A stretch of DNA of 64,000 nucleotides from Rhizomys pruinosus (Eukaryota; Chordata; Mammalia; Rodentia; Spalacidae): NCBI GenBank assembly GCA_009823505.1, contig VZQC01000544.1, positions 2,190,460 to 2,254,459 of the forward strand. The letters run 5' to 3'. The stretch's first letter is position 1. The number at the start of each line of letters is the position of its first letter. The translations under genes were made by a program, and so were the position numbers. Below, in pieces: positions 9,376-20,769 of the stretch. The notes beneath the pieces were generated by a model that saw only the letters and a program-made list of their open reading frames with translations, did not search any database and had not been told where the DNA came from.

Positions 9376-11278
9376 TTAGTGTACAAAACAACTTAGTAAA
9401 TAAGACTGTTCAAACAAAGCCCTGGATAAGATTTGATATCAAGAATGAAGGTCCAGAACTAGCTACTAGCATTTAGTAACCTCTGACTGCCTGGGCTTAG
9501 AACAGGAAGCTGGACAGGTAAGACCTTTCAGTGGAATACTGGCTAGAGATTGTGTTCATTTTCCAGGGCTCTGCCAACGAAGCCCTGAAACTGTCCATGA
9601 ACTTTAGAGGACTTGACCTACCTGTAGATGCTAACATTTACCAATACCACTAAAGCATTCAACAATGTCATGAGTCCCTCAACACAGGAGTTTATACTCC
9701 CTACTGAGGACTCTAAGGCTCAGAGTGTTCAAACTGCCAACCATACTTGAGGATGGAGCTCCTGTTCCACAATCTCAAGTCTAAGACACTATCAATAGGT
9801 GGCAGGCCATCACCGTAATTGCAGCTTTTTAGAAAGGAAGCATTGCATAGCAAATATGTACATCAGGTGGATGACATGTGCTAATTTCAGAATATATTTA
9901 TATGGAGGGGAAACAGGATTATTATAAGAGAAATGCAGTAAGTGACAAAGACAAGCTTGAAAACCCCCGAGGGTTTAGTCTGATACCTGACTGTATGTGA
10001 TTTGCAGCTCCTAAACTTCCTGAATGAACATTTTCTGTGTCCCAAGTTATACAAACTACTGATGTGACAGCCTTCTCATCATCTTTCTTAGAATGACTAC
10101 TCTCCTTTTCAGAGTTAAGTCAAACAAATCTTATTTCTTTATGAAATGAATCAGAAAGATTTTTTGTGGAATAATCTTCCCACATAGGCATAGCTGCAAT
10201 TTTCTTTTAGTAATAGTTGGTTTTATTATCTGTGGCTTTGCTGAATAATAAGAAAAAAACCACCTCCTTTCTTTATAACAATAGGATTATATGTTTGCTA
10301 GCTGCTCTGTCTCATTCTGGTCCAGGTCTCTATATCCTTCCAATTTTCAGATTTTTCTATGGCATTGCCAAATTTTAATAATTTGAAATTTTACAAATGA
10401 ATAAAATAGGAATAGCCTTGGTTTTACTAATGACAGGTAGGTTCCTAGTTCCATAAACTACACAGTTCTAGAAAGATGATTAAAGTCTGATGTATAAAAG
10501 GTAACCCAGAATCATATGTTATAGGAAAGGCTTCTGTCCCCATAAAAGGCAAAAGCGAGTGGCAGGAATGCAAATCAGACACTGATAATCTCTGCATTTG
10601 CTTTACTGTGTTGTCAAATTGTCTTGCTATCTTGACACTCCAAGCATTTTACATTTAAAGATTTCTAAAAGAAAAATGAGTATACAATGGCAGTTCAAGA
10701 GGACCAAAGAAATTAAAATCTAGTGAACTCATGTGCTTAAGGCCATAGAAAGTTTAACCTCGAGACCATGACATCCAGACCAAAGGCCCTCCCTGGTGGC
10801 CTCTGTCCTTCCTTGTCCTCTTCTGATATCTGACCAACCTGCTATTTGTCAGCGGCTCCTGTGAGATAAATGTGTCTTTTTTTCATTGTATTTCCTTGAT
10901 TTGATTTGCAAAACAATTAAAGCAAGTGATGCTGTGTCTAGGAAGTCCTGAGATCAGTTTTCCTAGCTCTGCCCTCAGCCTGGCCCAGAGGCTTCAGACC
11001 AGGAAAACAGGAATGCAAGCCACGTAGGGCAATGAGAAAAATGCAGCAATTGGCATGCTGCATGCAAAAGCAACAAAGCATTAGTGTTGAAGTGAGTTCA
11101 ATATGCTGCCACTTCCCTCTTGCTAATGGGACCCGAGGTGCTTCTGAAAATGAAATAGAAACATAGATTTACTGAGTGTCTTCCCTGGTCACCACCTGCA
11201 GAATGTTAGTAAATTTCATTTCCTATTGAATGTGAATATGTCCTTGGCAGAAGAGGAATGCTAATTTGAAATTTTAGA
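9376..11278. other. unique intronic sequence, 1.9 kb
   Basis: The longest repeat-poor block in this intron. I see no exon, conserved domain or known repeat, apart from a weak MIR-like trace near 9690-9780. Confidence 0.5.
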
Positions 11279-11463
11279 TTGGGGCTAGAAAGATAGATGG
11301 CTCCGTGGTTAAGAGCACTGGCTGCTGTTGCAGAAGACCTGAGTTCAAATCACAGCACCCATATAGCAGAGGATCCAACACCCTCTCTGTCCTCCACAGG
11401 CACTGCACACTTACATACGTGCAGACAATATACTCATTACACATAAAAATAAATTTTTAAAAA
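11279..11463 (+). mobile_element. B3-type SINE, diverged
   Basis: ggggctagaaagatagatgg head, gagttcaaatcacagcaccc B box, tail with acacataaaaataaattttt. Confidence 0.8.
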
Positions 11464-11691
11464 GAAAATTATATTTAGGAATATCAGATTGTAGCAACAA
11501 ACGGAATATAAGAAAGTCAAATCCTATTTTACACTTATCTCTTTGGAAATTCCATTTTCCTAACAAAGATAATTTCACATTGGCATATTTTTTTTTTCTC
11601 TGTGTGTGCTTACCACATGGCAGGAAGATGAAGTTTTTTACTTTGTCTTTTGGGGAAGCTGTTGCTAAGTAGCTAAACATACTTAGTTTTT

Positions 11692-11915
11692 TAAATTTTT
11701 TAAATATTTTTTTTAATGTGTACGAATGTACTGTCTGCATGTAGGTCTGTGCACCCGTGTTGTGCAATGCCGAGGAGGTCAGAAGAGGGCATCAGATTCC
11801 CCTGGGACTGGAGTCAAAGACAGTTCTCAGCCTCCATGTGGGTGCTAGGGATCGAACCCCGGTCCTCTGCAAGAGCAGCCAACACTCTTAACCACTAGGC
11901 CATCTATCCAGCCCC
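11692..11915 (-). mobile_element. B3-type SINE
   Basis: Reverse-complement element ending in atctatccagcccc. Flanked by acatacttagttttt on both sides (about 11677 and 11916). Confidence 0.9.
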
Positions 11916-12029
11916 ACATACTTAGTTTTTAGAATTAGAGGAGTCATCTGCTCCTTATCATAGATCCCCATGTCTTCCCAGTTACAGACTGCGGTGATTT
12001 AGTGCCGTTAACTTCACAGAATCTAGAAC

Positions 12030-12325
12030 CTGGGCTTGCTGCGGGGGATTCTTGATTAGGCTAATTGAGGTAGGAAGACCCTCCAACTGTGGGCTGTACT
12101 ATTCCCTCAGTTTGGGACCCAAATTAAAGCTAGCTGGGGACAAGCATTCCCCACTTCCTGCTTTTCAACTGAGGATGTGATGTGTTCAGTTCCCTCAAGC
12201 TCCTGTCACTATGACTTCCGTGCCACAAGGTACTATAGTGGGACACTGTGAGCCAAAATATAGCAACTGCTGCAAGTTGCTTAAGATGGAGTATATTATC
12301 ACAACAGAAAAGAAACTAAGACACA
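12030..12325 (+). mobile_element. rodent interspersed repeat, class not assigned
   Basis: ttgattaggctaattgaggt ... ccctcaagctcctgtcacta ... gtgagccaaaatatagcaac ... aagaaactaagaca. The same family appears in reverse at 36555-36965. Confidence 0.5.
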
Positions 12326-12539
12326 GACCATGGTGACGTATTTTGAGGGCCTTCTTCTACTTAAAGGATTTGAGTAATTTTCTTTCCTCAGCTACAGCCC
12401 TACAATCATGACTTCCACTACAGCCAGAAGGGCATCATGGCCCCCTGCTTAGAAAGGAGAGGCAACATGTTTATAAAAATTTTACAGTCATAGATTACCT
12501 TTCTTGGTGGTACAGTTTCTCAGTCAAGACTATCTATTA

Positions 12540-12655
12540 GACAGAAAAATCAATGGCGCTAGAATGTATAATGTTAAGTGAGGTCACCCAGTCTCAGAAA
12601 GTAAAAAATAAACCATGTTTCCCCTCATATGCAGAGACTACTGTAATACAGAGTG
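12540..12655 (+). mobile_element. short L1 fragment (end of ORF2)
   Basis: Order gttaagtgaggtcacccagt, ctcagaaagtaaaaaata, cccctcatatgcagagacta is typical of the L1 ORF2 3' end. Confidence 0.5.
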
Positions 12656-12951
12656 ATGATCTAATAAGGAGTCTTTTGATAATCAGCCAGCATTCGAGAG
12701 GGGGCTAATGTTCAAAAGAACTCTTGACCCCAAGGAGAAGCAGGCCAGGATTTATAAAGCTTAAAATCACAATTGCATCATGTCAGGAATAAAGCCAACA
12801 ACTATAGTTACATCAGATCACCATAGTTACAACAGACCAGGGGCAGATCAGTTAGCAAAGTGGTTGGTTATCGGTTAACAAAAAAGTATCTAAGTTTACG
12901 TTAGGAAAAACAAGTTTCTCAGAGTTGCTGAAACAACAGGTCCATGGACAT
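12656..12951. other. intronic sequence, unassigned
   Basis: Possibly part of an older LTR (a tttataaagc motif is present), but no terminal structure could be supported. Confidence 0.4.
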
Positions 12952-12956
12952 GCTGG

Positions 12957-13558
12957 TGAAAGACCCCCCAGAAACTGGAGTGGCTCTCACTCAAATCTCG
13001 GGAGAGAATGACTCCCAAAAAATCAGCCAAAGACCATTCTCACTGCAATTACACGAGGTTTATTCGGGAGAAACCAGTGCACCGGGGCCGAGCTCGTAAC
13101 CCATGCAGGGGCAGAGGAGGTCGACCCCCAGGGACTGGGATAGGGAACTTTTAAAAGCAGGGACCCCAAGGTATGGGGAAATGGGGGAAAGGTTGTGTAA
13201 AAAAATCTTATCTCGGCACAGTGACACACAGGCGGGCATGACTCAGTTAAGCACCACAAGGTATGAGGAAGCAGGGAGGGAAACCTTAGGCAGGCGTGAC
13301 TCAGTTAAGCACCACGAGGTATGAGGAAGTGGGGAGGCCTTATAGGATGGCGGTACCATGGTTCCTAAAGACAGATTTTAAGGGTGCATAAAACCTTGGA
13401 GCAGCGGTCCTTCACTGGTAAAGGAAGTGCTACCCAGCCAGTTGTAAGTTCCCCAGTATAGTAGGAACATCACTGTCCCTTAAACTGCCCGAATGAGACC
13501 TTCCACCTGGTTGGCTGCAGTGGGAATGGCTGGCAGATGGAGGGCAAAATAAAAGTCA
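12957..13558 (-). mobile_element. solo LTR of an endogenous retrovirus, minus orientation
   Basis: A 602-bp unit with TG...CA ends, flanked by a perfect 5-bp duplication gctgg (12952-12956, 13559-13563). Read on the minus strand it has a U3 with two 58-bp repeats each carrying a TGACTCA-like site, a TATA-like tttaaaag at about 13150, AATAAA at 13064-13059 and a U5 ending in gggggtctttca. The AATAAA and U5 style recalls gammaretrovirus-like (ERV1) LTRs. No internal region or primer-binding site remains. Confidence 0.85.
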
Positions 13559-13563
13559 GCTGG

Positions 13564-14004
13564 AATAAAGTGGACTCAGTTTTTCCATTTCATTATAATT
13601 CATTATAATGCCTGAATGTCCATATATAAACAAATGCATGAGTGGATATAATATTTAGAATTGAGAACAAGAAAGTGTAATTTGAAAGGGAAAAAAAAAG
13701 GATTTTTTGTCTTTGTCTCATAGCAAATGTGTGTATTCAACTTTCTGAGTATTGAAATAGCAGAAATCATTGCTGTCCAATAAGTATTGATCCTTTCATA
13801 AAATGATTGTGAGTTGAAGCTCCTTTTTGATTCCAATGACCAACAGTGCAGTGGGAACTGGACATGACTGATTTATTGGATGCATTAAATGAGATAATAC
13901 CGTTATTGTTCTGGTAACCACCTTTTATTTTGCTATATATTTTCTAAGAAAACTTTTTTGAGACTGTTAATGACATAATTGGGTAGGTAAAGAAAGATAC
14001 TGTT
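13564..14004. other. unique intronic sequence
   Basis: No element recognised. Confidence 0.5.
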
Positions 14005-14118
14005 GCTGGTCATGGTGGCACATATCTATAATCCCAGCACATGGGAAAGTGAGGCAGAAGGATCATAAAGTTGAGACCAGTCTGGGACACATGGTAAGAT
14101 AACCTGTCTCAAAAAGCC
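14005..14118 (+). mobile_element. old B1-related SINE followed by (GA)n
   Basis: catggtggcacatatctata ... atcccagcacatgggaa ... acctgtctcaaaaagcc; a GA/GGGA microsatellite follows at about 14125-14167. Confidence 0.6.
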
Positions 14119-14167
14119 AACAAGAGAGAGGAGAGAGAGAGAGGGAGGGAGGGAGGGAGAGAGAGAG

Positions 14168-14499
14168 TAGCAAAGTTTTCCATCCAATGTTGATGCAGAG
14201 ATTAGATTACTCATTGGGAGTCCAACTAGCATTTTCCCTGAATTTTTTTTTTGATTCAACAAATCCATACTGACCATCTGTACTGGGCCTGGTCCTCTCC
14301 CAGGTACTTGTGATGCAGTGCTTCCATGGAAGTGACAGACTCATAGAAACCATGGGCAAGAAAAATGAGATTATTGCAAGTGCTATGGTAGGAAGAGAGA
14401 AGGAGCTGAGATTCTGAGATAAACACCAAAAGGAAGTGCCTCCTTTAGATAAAATAGTCAAGGGAAATCTCTAGTTTAAAAAATGGTGAAAGGAGGGCT
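14168..14499. other. unique intronic sequence
   Basis: No element recognised. Confidence 0.45.
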
Positions 14500-14762
14500 G
14501 GAGAGAGATGGCATATCAGTTAAGAGCACTGACTGTTCTTGCAGAGGATCTGGTTTTAATTCCCAGCACCTACTTAACAGCCAACCCTCTGTAACTCCAG
14601 TTCTAGGGGATCCAGTGCTGCCTTCTGACCTCTGCAGGTATTGCGACTTCTGCAGGTATTGCGACTTCTGCAGGTATTGCACGGCACAGGTGCAACTACC
14701 TAAGTGCAAACAATGCACTCAAACACAAAAACATAACAATACTAAAATAAAATATTTAAAGT
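14500..14762 (+). mobile_element. B3-type SINE with internal 18-bp triplication
   Basis: Normal head and B box. Inside the 3' half, an 18-bp unit (ctgcaggtattgcgactt) is present in three tandem copies at about 14630-14682. Confidence 0.8.
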
Positions 14763-14764
14763 GG

Positions 14765-14923
14765 TGAGATTGATCATGATCACCAGGTACCAGGAATTGC
14801 TACACAAGCTGCCTAATAACTCCGGTTCAATCACCAGAACCCACATAGAACTGGAAGGAGAAAATCAAATCTACAAAGTTGTCCTCTGAACTCCACAAGT
14901 GCACCATGACGTTTCTAACACCA

Positions 14924-14962
<39 letters not shown>
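14765..14962 (+). mobile_element. old B3-type SINE with (CA)n tail
   Basis: ccagaacccacatagaactg, aagttgtcctctgaactcca and caagtgcaccatgac are B3-like; the element ends in (CA)n at about 14927-14962. Confidence 0.6.
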
Positions 14963-15377
14963 AATGAAGGTTTTGTTTAAGTGGTCTCATTTTAACTGAT
15001 GCTTGAAGAAAGAGTGGTAGCCAGTAATTGTGAGGACAGAGGAAGGGGCATTTTGGACATGAGGACCACAGGGACAGACTGTTAAATTCACAACAGTCTA
15101 TACCAATGAGCATAGGAACTACCTCCAGTCCTCCCACTTTAGGTCTCAACATGCAGCAATATGTGGAAACTGAAGGGATCTCGAAGGCACAAGAATCAAA
15201 GCAAAAGAACATCAAAGACATAAGTCCTAGATGCTAGCCAGCCTAGACTAACCTATAAATGTTTATTCTGGTCCTACGGATGTGACTAACCTGCTGGTGA
15301 ATTCTGAAATTTCCCAAGGCAGATCAGGAGGCAGAGACTGCTTCAAAGTGGTTGGAGTTGTGAGAAGAGGGTTACTT
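14963..15377. other. unique intronic sequence
   Basis: No element recognised. Confidence 0.45.
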
Positions 15378-15382
15378 AAATG

Positions 15383-15386
<4 letters not shown>

Positions 15387-15418
<32 letters not shown>

Positions 15419-15540
15419 GAGGCCTCCCTATAGCACCAGCTGTCCTGGAACTCACTTTGTAGACCAGGCTGGCCTTGAATTCACAAAGATCTACCTGCCT
15501 CTACCTCCCAAGTGCTAGGATTAAAGGCGTGCCCATGCCC
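15387..15540 (-). mobile_element. B1 SINE
   Basis: T-run at 15387-15416, then a reverse-complement B1 to gtgctaggattaaaggcgtg. Its outer end merges into the 56-bp tandem repeat that follows. Confidence 0.88.
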
Positions 15541-15675
15541 ATGGCCTTTTTAATGACTGCCTGTAGGTATGCATGGGGCCACCACACCTGGCTTAAATGG
15601 CCTTTTTAATGACTGCCTGTAGGTATGCATCGGGCCACCACGCCCGGCTTAAATGGCCTTTTAATGACTGCCTGT
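15541..15675. repeat. 56-bp tandem repeat, 2.4 copies, containing a B1 edge
   Basis: Units at 15541-15596 and 15597-15652, with a partial third. Each contains atggcctttttaatgactgc and gccaccacrcctggctt, i.e. flanking DNA plus the 5' terminus of the adjacent minus-strand B1. Confidence 0.9.
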
Positions 15676-15782
15676 TTCCAGTGACGGTATATGATGAAGA
15701 CTATAGGAAGAGGGATGATGGGGAGAACCCGAGGCACAAATTCATTCCATGTATTTCCCTAATATAATCCATTTTTTTCTTT

Positions 15783-15793
15783 TTTTAATTTTT

Positions 15794-15824
<31 letters not shown>

Positions 15825-16054
15825 TTATTTATTTTTGTATGTGTATGAATGTATTGTCTGCATGCAGGTCTGTGCACCCGTGTCGTGCAATGCCGCGGAG
15901 GTCAGAAGAGGGTCTCGGATTCCCCTGGAACTGGAGTTCTCCTGGAATTGGAGTTACAGACGGTTCTTAGCCACCATGTGGGTGCTGGGGATCGAACCCG
16001 GGTCCTCTGCAAGAGCGTCGGTGCTCTTAACCGCTAGGCTATCTCTCCAGCCCT
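15783..16054 (-). mobile_element. B3-type SINE, long subfamily
   Basis: Reverse-complement element with a (TTTA)n tail (about 15790-15833). It carries the extra internal segment ttctcctggaattggag that defines the longer subfamily. Confidence 0.9.
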
Positions 16055-16271
16055 ATTTATTTATATTTTTAATGTGTATGAATGTACTGTCTGCATGTAG
16101 GTTGGCACACCCGTGTTGTGCAATGTGGTGGAGGTCAGAAAAGGGTGTCGGATTCCCCTGGAACTGGAGTTAAAGATGGTTCTCAGCTGCCATGTGGGTG
16201 CTGGGGATCAAACCCAGGTCCTCTGCAAGAGCAGTCGGTGCTCTTAACTGCTAGGCCATCTCTCCAGCCCC
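16055..16271 (-). mobile_element. B3-type SINE, short subfamily, adjacent to the previous one
   Basis: Second reverse-complement copy immediately after the first. The motif aatataatccattttt before the pair and aatataatacattttt after it suggest the two inserted at one site or as a nest. Confidence 0.9.
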
Positions 16272-16890
16272 AATATAATACATTTTTAAGACATACAATA
16301 ACATATCCTGTGTACAGAGGTGTGAGAAAAGGCTGTGTTTAGCAGGATTCTGGGGAAGGACAGATGTGGCTTGTTAGGTTTCCCATGGAGATCCAAGGTG
16401 CCCTGTCCCAGGAAATGTAGGAGTCTGGTTTGCTTGGAATGAGTACAGATCCTCATTCAGAATGGCCACAGTCTGAGGCCCACTATGCTGGCAGGCTCCC
16501 CCTTATCCCGAGTCCACAATCTTGTAGTAGCCTGTGAGACAGCAGTTGCATCTAATCTCCATTTACAGACGTGAGCCCTGAGGATCAAGGTGTATCTGTG
16601 ATTTATCCAAGGCTCATCACAATCCATGAGGCATAAAACTGGAATGAATGCTCACCTGCATCTCACAGACATCCACACTCTCACACCTCTAAACATGGGT
16701 TTTCTGACCCTGAAGACCCCCTGTCTAGAGAGCTGCTTATGTGATTCCCTCTCCATAAATGGAAGGAAAACAGGCTTCATGCAAACTGGTCTTAATCTCT
16801 GTGCTGGAAGCCTGAGGCTTCCATAGTGGTGGGGGTAGAGGCCTGATGCTGAGTACTCTGATCTCATCTCTGCTTTTGCTCTCCATGCAG
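16272..16890. other. intron 3' part, with a weak MIR-like trace
   Basis: Mostly unique. Around 16540-16640 a MIR-like order (ctccatttacagacgtgagc) is visible. Ends in the ctctccatgcag acceptor of the next exon. Confidence 0.45.
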
Positions 16891-17070
16891 TGCTCCAGAA
16901 ACTGCAGTGGGGGCTTCAAGATTCGTGAGATTCAGTGCATGGACAGCCGGGACCAGCACCGGAACCTGCGGCCATTTCACTGCCAGTTCCTGGCTGGCAT
17001 TCCTCCTCCACTGAGCATGAGCTGTAACCTGGAGCCCTGTGAAGAATGGCAGGTGGAGCCCTGGAGCCAG
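16891..17070 (+). CDS. Adamts12: Adamts12 exon, thrombospondin type-1 repeat 6
   Basis: A 180-bp exon, 60 codons, phase 0 at both ends; acceptor catgcag at 16884-16890 and donor gtatga at 17071. The peptide opens [18 protein letters not shown] and ends [10 protein letters not shown], the start of the next TSR. It holds six Cys as expected for a TSR. The first motif is CSRNCSGG, so the residue normally O-fucosylated (Ser/Thr before the second Cys) is Asn; instead NCS forms an N-glycosylation sequon. I recall the same feature in human ADAMTS12, so it seems conserved rather than a local change. The 12.4-kb upstream and 4.7-kb downstream introns carry no competing exon that I can see. Confidence 0.93.
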
Positions 17071-17713
17071 GTATGACCCCCAGAAGGGAACTGCACCATC
17101 ACACAGAGGTGGAGTCTGGTAGACCACGTGGGTCTAGAAGTGGAGGAAGATTGCACCTGCGTCATGCCAATGACTGGGCTCCAGTTAGTAACCCCATAAT
17201 ATATCCGGGAAGCTGAGCAGGCCAAAAACTTTTAAGAGCTGAAAGAACTCCACTGAGAAAATGATGTGGTATGGTTTCATCTATGACAATGCAGTGTTTG
17301 GTTACAACTGGGTCTCACAATAAAAATATTGGATAATTGGGAACCCTGCTGAGGAAATGCACACAATAAAATGACTTGAAATAATATGACTTTGATGAGA
17401 GCTAATTACAACAGCCTCACCACCTCAGTCTTCTGTCAGTCTAGGGATAATGGTCAGATCTTTTCCACATTCGGTAATTTTAGATCCATCTCTCAGCTAA
17501 ATACCGAGATCTTTGTTTGTACAAATAAAAAGAAGTGCACATGTGTCTTTTTTTCCGAGGATCTTTGCTCTGCTAGCTTATGGAATGTGAAAAAAAAAAG
17601 GCTATTATTGTTCTCTGGCAAAGTCTAATGATCTCATTTTCCAATAGATACATGCATCAATAGCTACAAAATATCCCCAGCAATATCCATGCATAGAAGA
17701 AAGATAAGAAAAG
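17071..17713. other. unique intronic sequence
   Basis: No element recognised. Confidence 0.5.
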
Positions 17714-17717
17714 AGCA

Positions 17718-17722
17718 CTATA

Positions 17723-17756
<34 letters not shown>

Positions 17757-17765
17757 CATATATAT
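17718..17765. repeat. (TA)n microsatellite
   Basis: TA dinucleotides with CA interruptions, at the tail of the adjacent SINE. Confidence 0.9.
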
Positions 17766-17994
17766 ATTTATTTCTGTATGTGTATGAATGTACTGTCTGC
17801 ATGTAGGTTTGTGTACCCATGTTGTGCAATGCTGTGGAGGTCAGAAGAGGGTGTTGGATTCCCCTGGAACTGGAGTTCTCCTGCAATTGGAGTTTCAGAT
17901 GGTTCTCAGCCACCATGTGGGTGCTGGGGATCGAACCCCGGTCCTCTGTAAGAGCAGTCGGTGCTCTTAACCGCTAGGCCATCTCTCCAGCCCT
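17766..17994 (-). mobile_element. B3-type SINE, long subfamily
   Basis: Reverse-complement copy with the extra ttctcctgcaattggag segment. gagcactatata before and gagcacaatata after are the likely target duplication. Confidence 0.9.
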
Positions 17995-18029
17995 GAGCAC
18001 AATATATTGTGTCTCCATGGAGTGGTTCT

Positions 18030-18220
18030 TTTTTGTAAAATACCTGTAATTCTCATAATGATATAAATAATAAGTCTTATTAATTGCATTTTATAGGCAA
18101 AGAAATTAAGACAAAATACTGAAAAATATACTTCAGATTACAGAACTAGAAAATAAATGATGGAATATTAAGTCAAACAGCAGGCAAACTCTAATATCTG
18201 TGTCTATTCTACTGTATAAA
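18030..18220 (+). mobile_element. MIR
   Basis: Order taattctcataatgatataa, cattttataggcaaagaaat, ttcagattacagaactagaa follows the MIR consensus. Confidence 0.6.
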
Positions 18221-18954
18221 CTTAGGCTAATGCTTACTGAACAAAGAGTGAACTAAGGAGAAAGAATGAAGCAGTAACAATTTCATGGATACCAAGGGAG
18301 GAAATGTAGAGATACAGTTAATGTAGAAAGCTGATTCCCCTAGAGCATCTTACAATGGACTAACAACTCATATTATTGCTTCCTTCAGCTTTGCACCACT
18401 GCATGGTGTTTGGGGGGAAGAAGGTGGGCAGTCTAACAGTGTGACACTGTTCCTTCTTTTTCTTCCTTTCCTTGCTCAACTCTGAAATGCACGGCATGCC
18501 TGTTGCCCCCATGTTTGGGTTCAAAACTCTCTACATATGCTGAGCTTGTTCTGAACCTGTTTAGGTAAAGCTTCAAAATTCTGGAAAGTTTACAGATGAG
18601 TTGAGGTTACCCGGTAAGGGAAATGAGCAATTAGATATTTCTGGTTTTGAAAACATATATTTTTGTACTTCTTCAGTAGCCTCTAGAAAGCCCAATATCA
18701 ACCTGTTCTCTGAAGGCCTAGTAGCTCTAATTTTTCTACATTTCTAAGACTTCTCTCTGTAGAAACAGTAGGGATGGGAAATGTAAGGGTCAGTAGAGAA
18801 CCTGGAGCCCTTGAAGGAATGGATAACTTTAGGTATTTTGACTGTTCCATCTTGGTGCTGCTATATCTGCCATTCTGGAAATATTTTGCACCCATTTGGT
18901 AAATGTTAGCCATCCCAGACCAGCTAAAAGGATGATGGTGCATTTTAGCTAGCA
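18221..18954. other. unique intronic sequence
   Basis: No element recognised. Confidence 0.5.
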
Positions 18955-19130
18955 GTAGTCAAATATTACTGTGCTTTAAAATCACCTGGAGGGTTAGCCA
19001 ACATACAATATTGGGCCAATACCCAGAGTGTCCAATTAGGAGGCCTTAGGTGGGAAATTTTCCTTTTCTAGTAAGTGACAAGGAGATGCTAACATTGCTG
19101 GTCTGAAAACCATATTGAGAACCACTAGTC
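18955..19130 (+). mobile_element. MER5A-like hAT (Charlie) element
   Basis: tgctttaaaatcacctggag ... gagatgctaacattgctggt ... tattgagaaccactag is the MER5A order, almost full length. Confidence 0.65.
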
Positions 19131-19194
19131 TATAAAAATGTTTGGCCAGCTTTTCCTTCTACTTGGTCAAGTAGCCCTGAATCCATATGGATAT

Positions 19195-19740
19195 GTCAGG
19201 TCCACAAGAATTCATAGCATAAAACTCTTCTACTTATTCTTCTCGTGGACTTAGAGATTGAATAAATGGAAAAAAAATCCAAGTTGATGCTCAGAGCTGG
19301 AGTATTCTGAAGGCAAGTATAGCAGAGATTCTTCCCAGGAGGAACCCATGCATTCACGTGGCGTCCCAGCCCTGCCGCTACCAGTTCCCAAGGCAAATCA
19401 ATGAACAGACTCTCCAATCTTAGTTTCTGGGAGTTCAAGTTAATGCAAGCTTACTTACAGAGTAAATTGAAGTCCAATATGACTTACAGGCTGAGAAGTC
19501 ACTCCCTTCCCTACATGTCCATCTAGAGCCCGGTATAGCCTCAGTAACCTCTGCCCAAGATGGCAAAATGGAGAGAGCCAGCCAACTCCACGTGGCTGGC
19601 TTTTATATGCCCCTGGTCCCTCCCCCAACATGGCACCTGTGGCTTCCCAGAGTTCTCCACACACATTCTTAGCAAGCATCAACTTTGCCATTAGCCCCTC
19701 CCTTTCCTTTAGAAGAACCAGTCAAGTTCACAATCTGAGA
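19195..19740 (-). mobile_element. probable ERV LTR, minus orientation
   Basis: On the minus strand there is a TATA box (gggcatataaaagccag, about 19600), and the outer ends read tgtgaac and ctgaca, fitting TG...CA. No target duplication was found, so ends are approximate and the family is open. Confidence 0.5.
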
Positions 19741-20484
19741 GAGGCGAGAGCTCTTGGGAGTGAGAAAACCTTCATCATCAATAGTCCTTCCTTTCCAGAG
19801 GACTGTCCACCTTACGGCAACATGTTAGTTCTTCTACTGAGCATATATAGCCGTTGTTTATAATCTCCCTGTTTTCTATGATATTACCATATATGTAGTG
19901 CCTCCTATAATGTGCTTGAATTGACAAGACAGCTATAACTTGTTGGTTATCATTATGACCATGTCACAATTAAATGTTTTTGAGGTGTTTTCATTGTGTT
20001 ACCTTTCAAAGATTAGTATTGGATTATTTAGGTTCCTCTCAAAAGCACCATGAAAAGGAACTCTTATAAAATTATTCTGGTAAGCAAAAGCCTGACATAC
20101 TTGCAAGTGGATCCCTTTAGGAATGAATCTATCTCACCATCTTGAGTTTTTTTTTTTGGGGGGGGTATTGCTATTGTTGTTTTTCATATACAATCTAATA
20201 TGGAGCAAATCCATTAATTTTATTATCCCTAATACAAAATCATTAAATTCTAAAGTGTTACTGTAGTAAGAGAGGAAGAGAATCATGTTTTATTAGTAGT
20301 GAACAGAATGTGTATTTTCCTTTCAGGGTGCCAGAGCTAATTATAACCTTAGAAAGCTTTACATTTTTATTACTAAAAAACTTGTGCCAGAAAGCAAAGC
20401 AGATAACATCATGTTAACCTGTAACATCTGACTTGCAGATTGGTTCCATTCTGGCAGAACTACTCCTTTGCATTTTTCTTTCTT
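19741..20484. other. unique intronic sequence
   Basis: No element recognised. Confidence 0.5.
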
Positions 20485-20645
20485 TTTGACTTTTTTTTTA
20501 TTGATGCTTTGTGTATTTCATACATCATTTTCCAATTCAGTTCAGGCATATATCCCCTTCCCTTCCCCCCACCCCACCCCTACACATCCCAGATCATGCA
20601 TTCTGCCGTAAGTTTTCTGCGTCTTTCTCTGCTTTTTTGTTTTGT
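20485..20645 (-). mobile_element. L1 3' UTR end, minus orientation
   Basis: tttattgatgctttgtgtat, ttccaattcagttcagg, the C-rich tract ccttccccccaccccacccc and tctgccgtaagttttctgcg match the L1 3' end at 58498-58640. Confidence 0.8.
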
Positions 20646-20769
20646 TTTGTTTTCATTTTTTTTTAACAATAGGTGATAATTTGTGAGTACAAGCATCCTT
20701 CATGTAAAACCAATTTGCAAGCAGTTGTGCCCAAACCCACGCAGCTCATGGGTCCCACCATCCAGCAGG

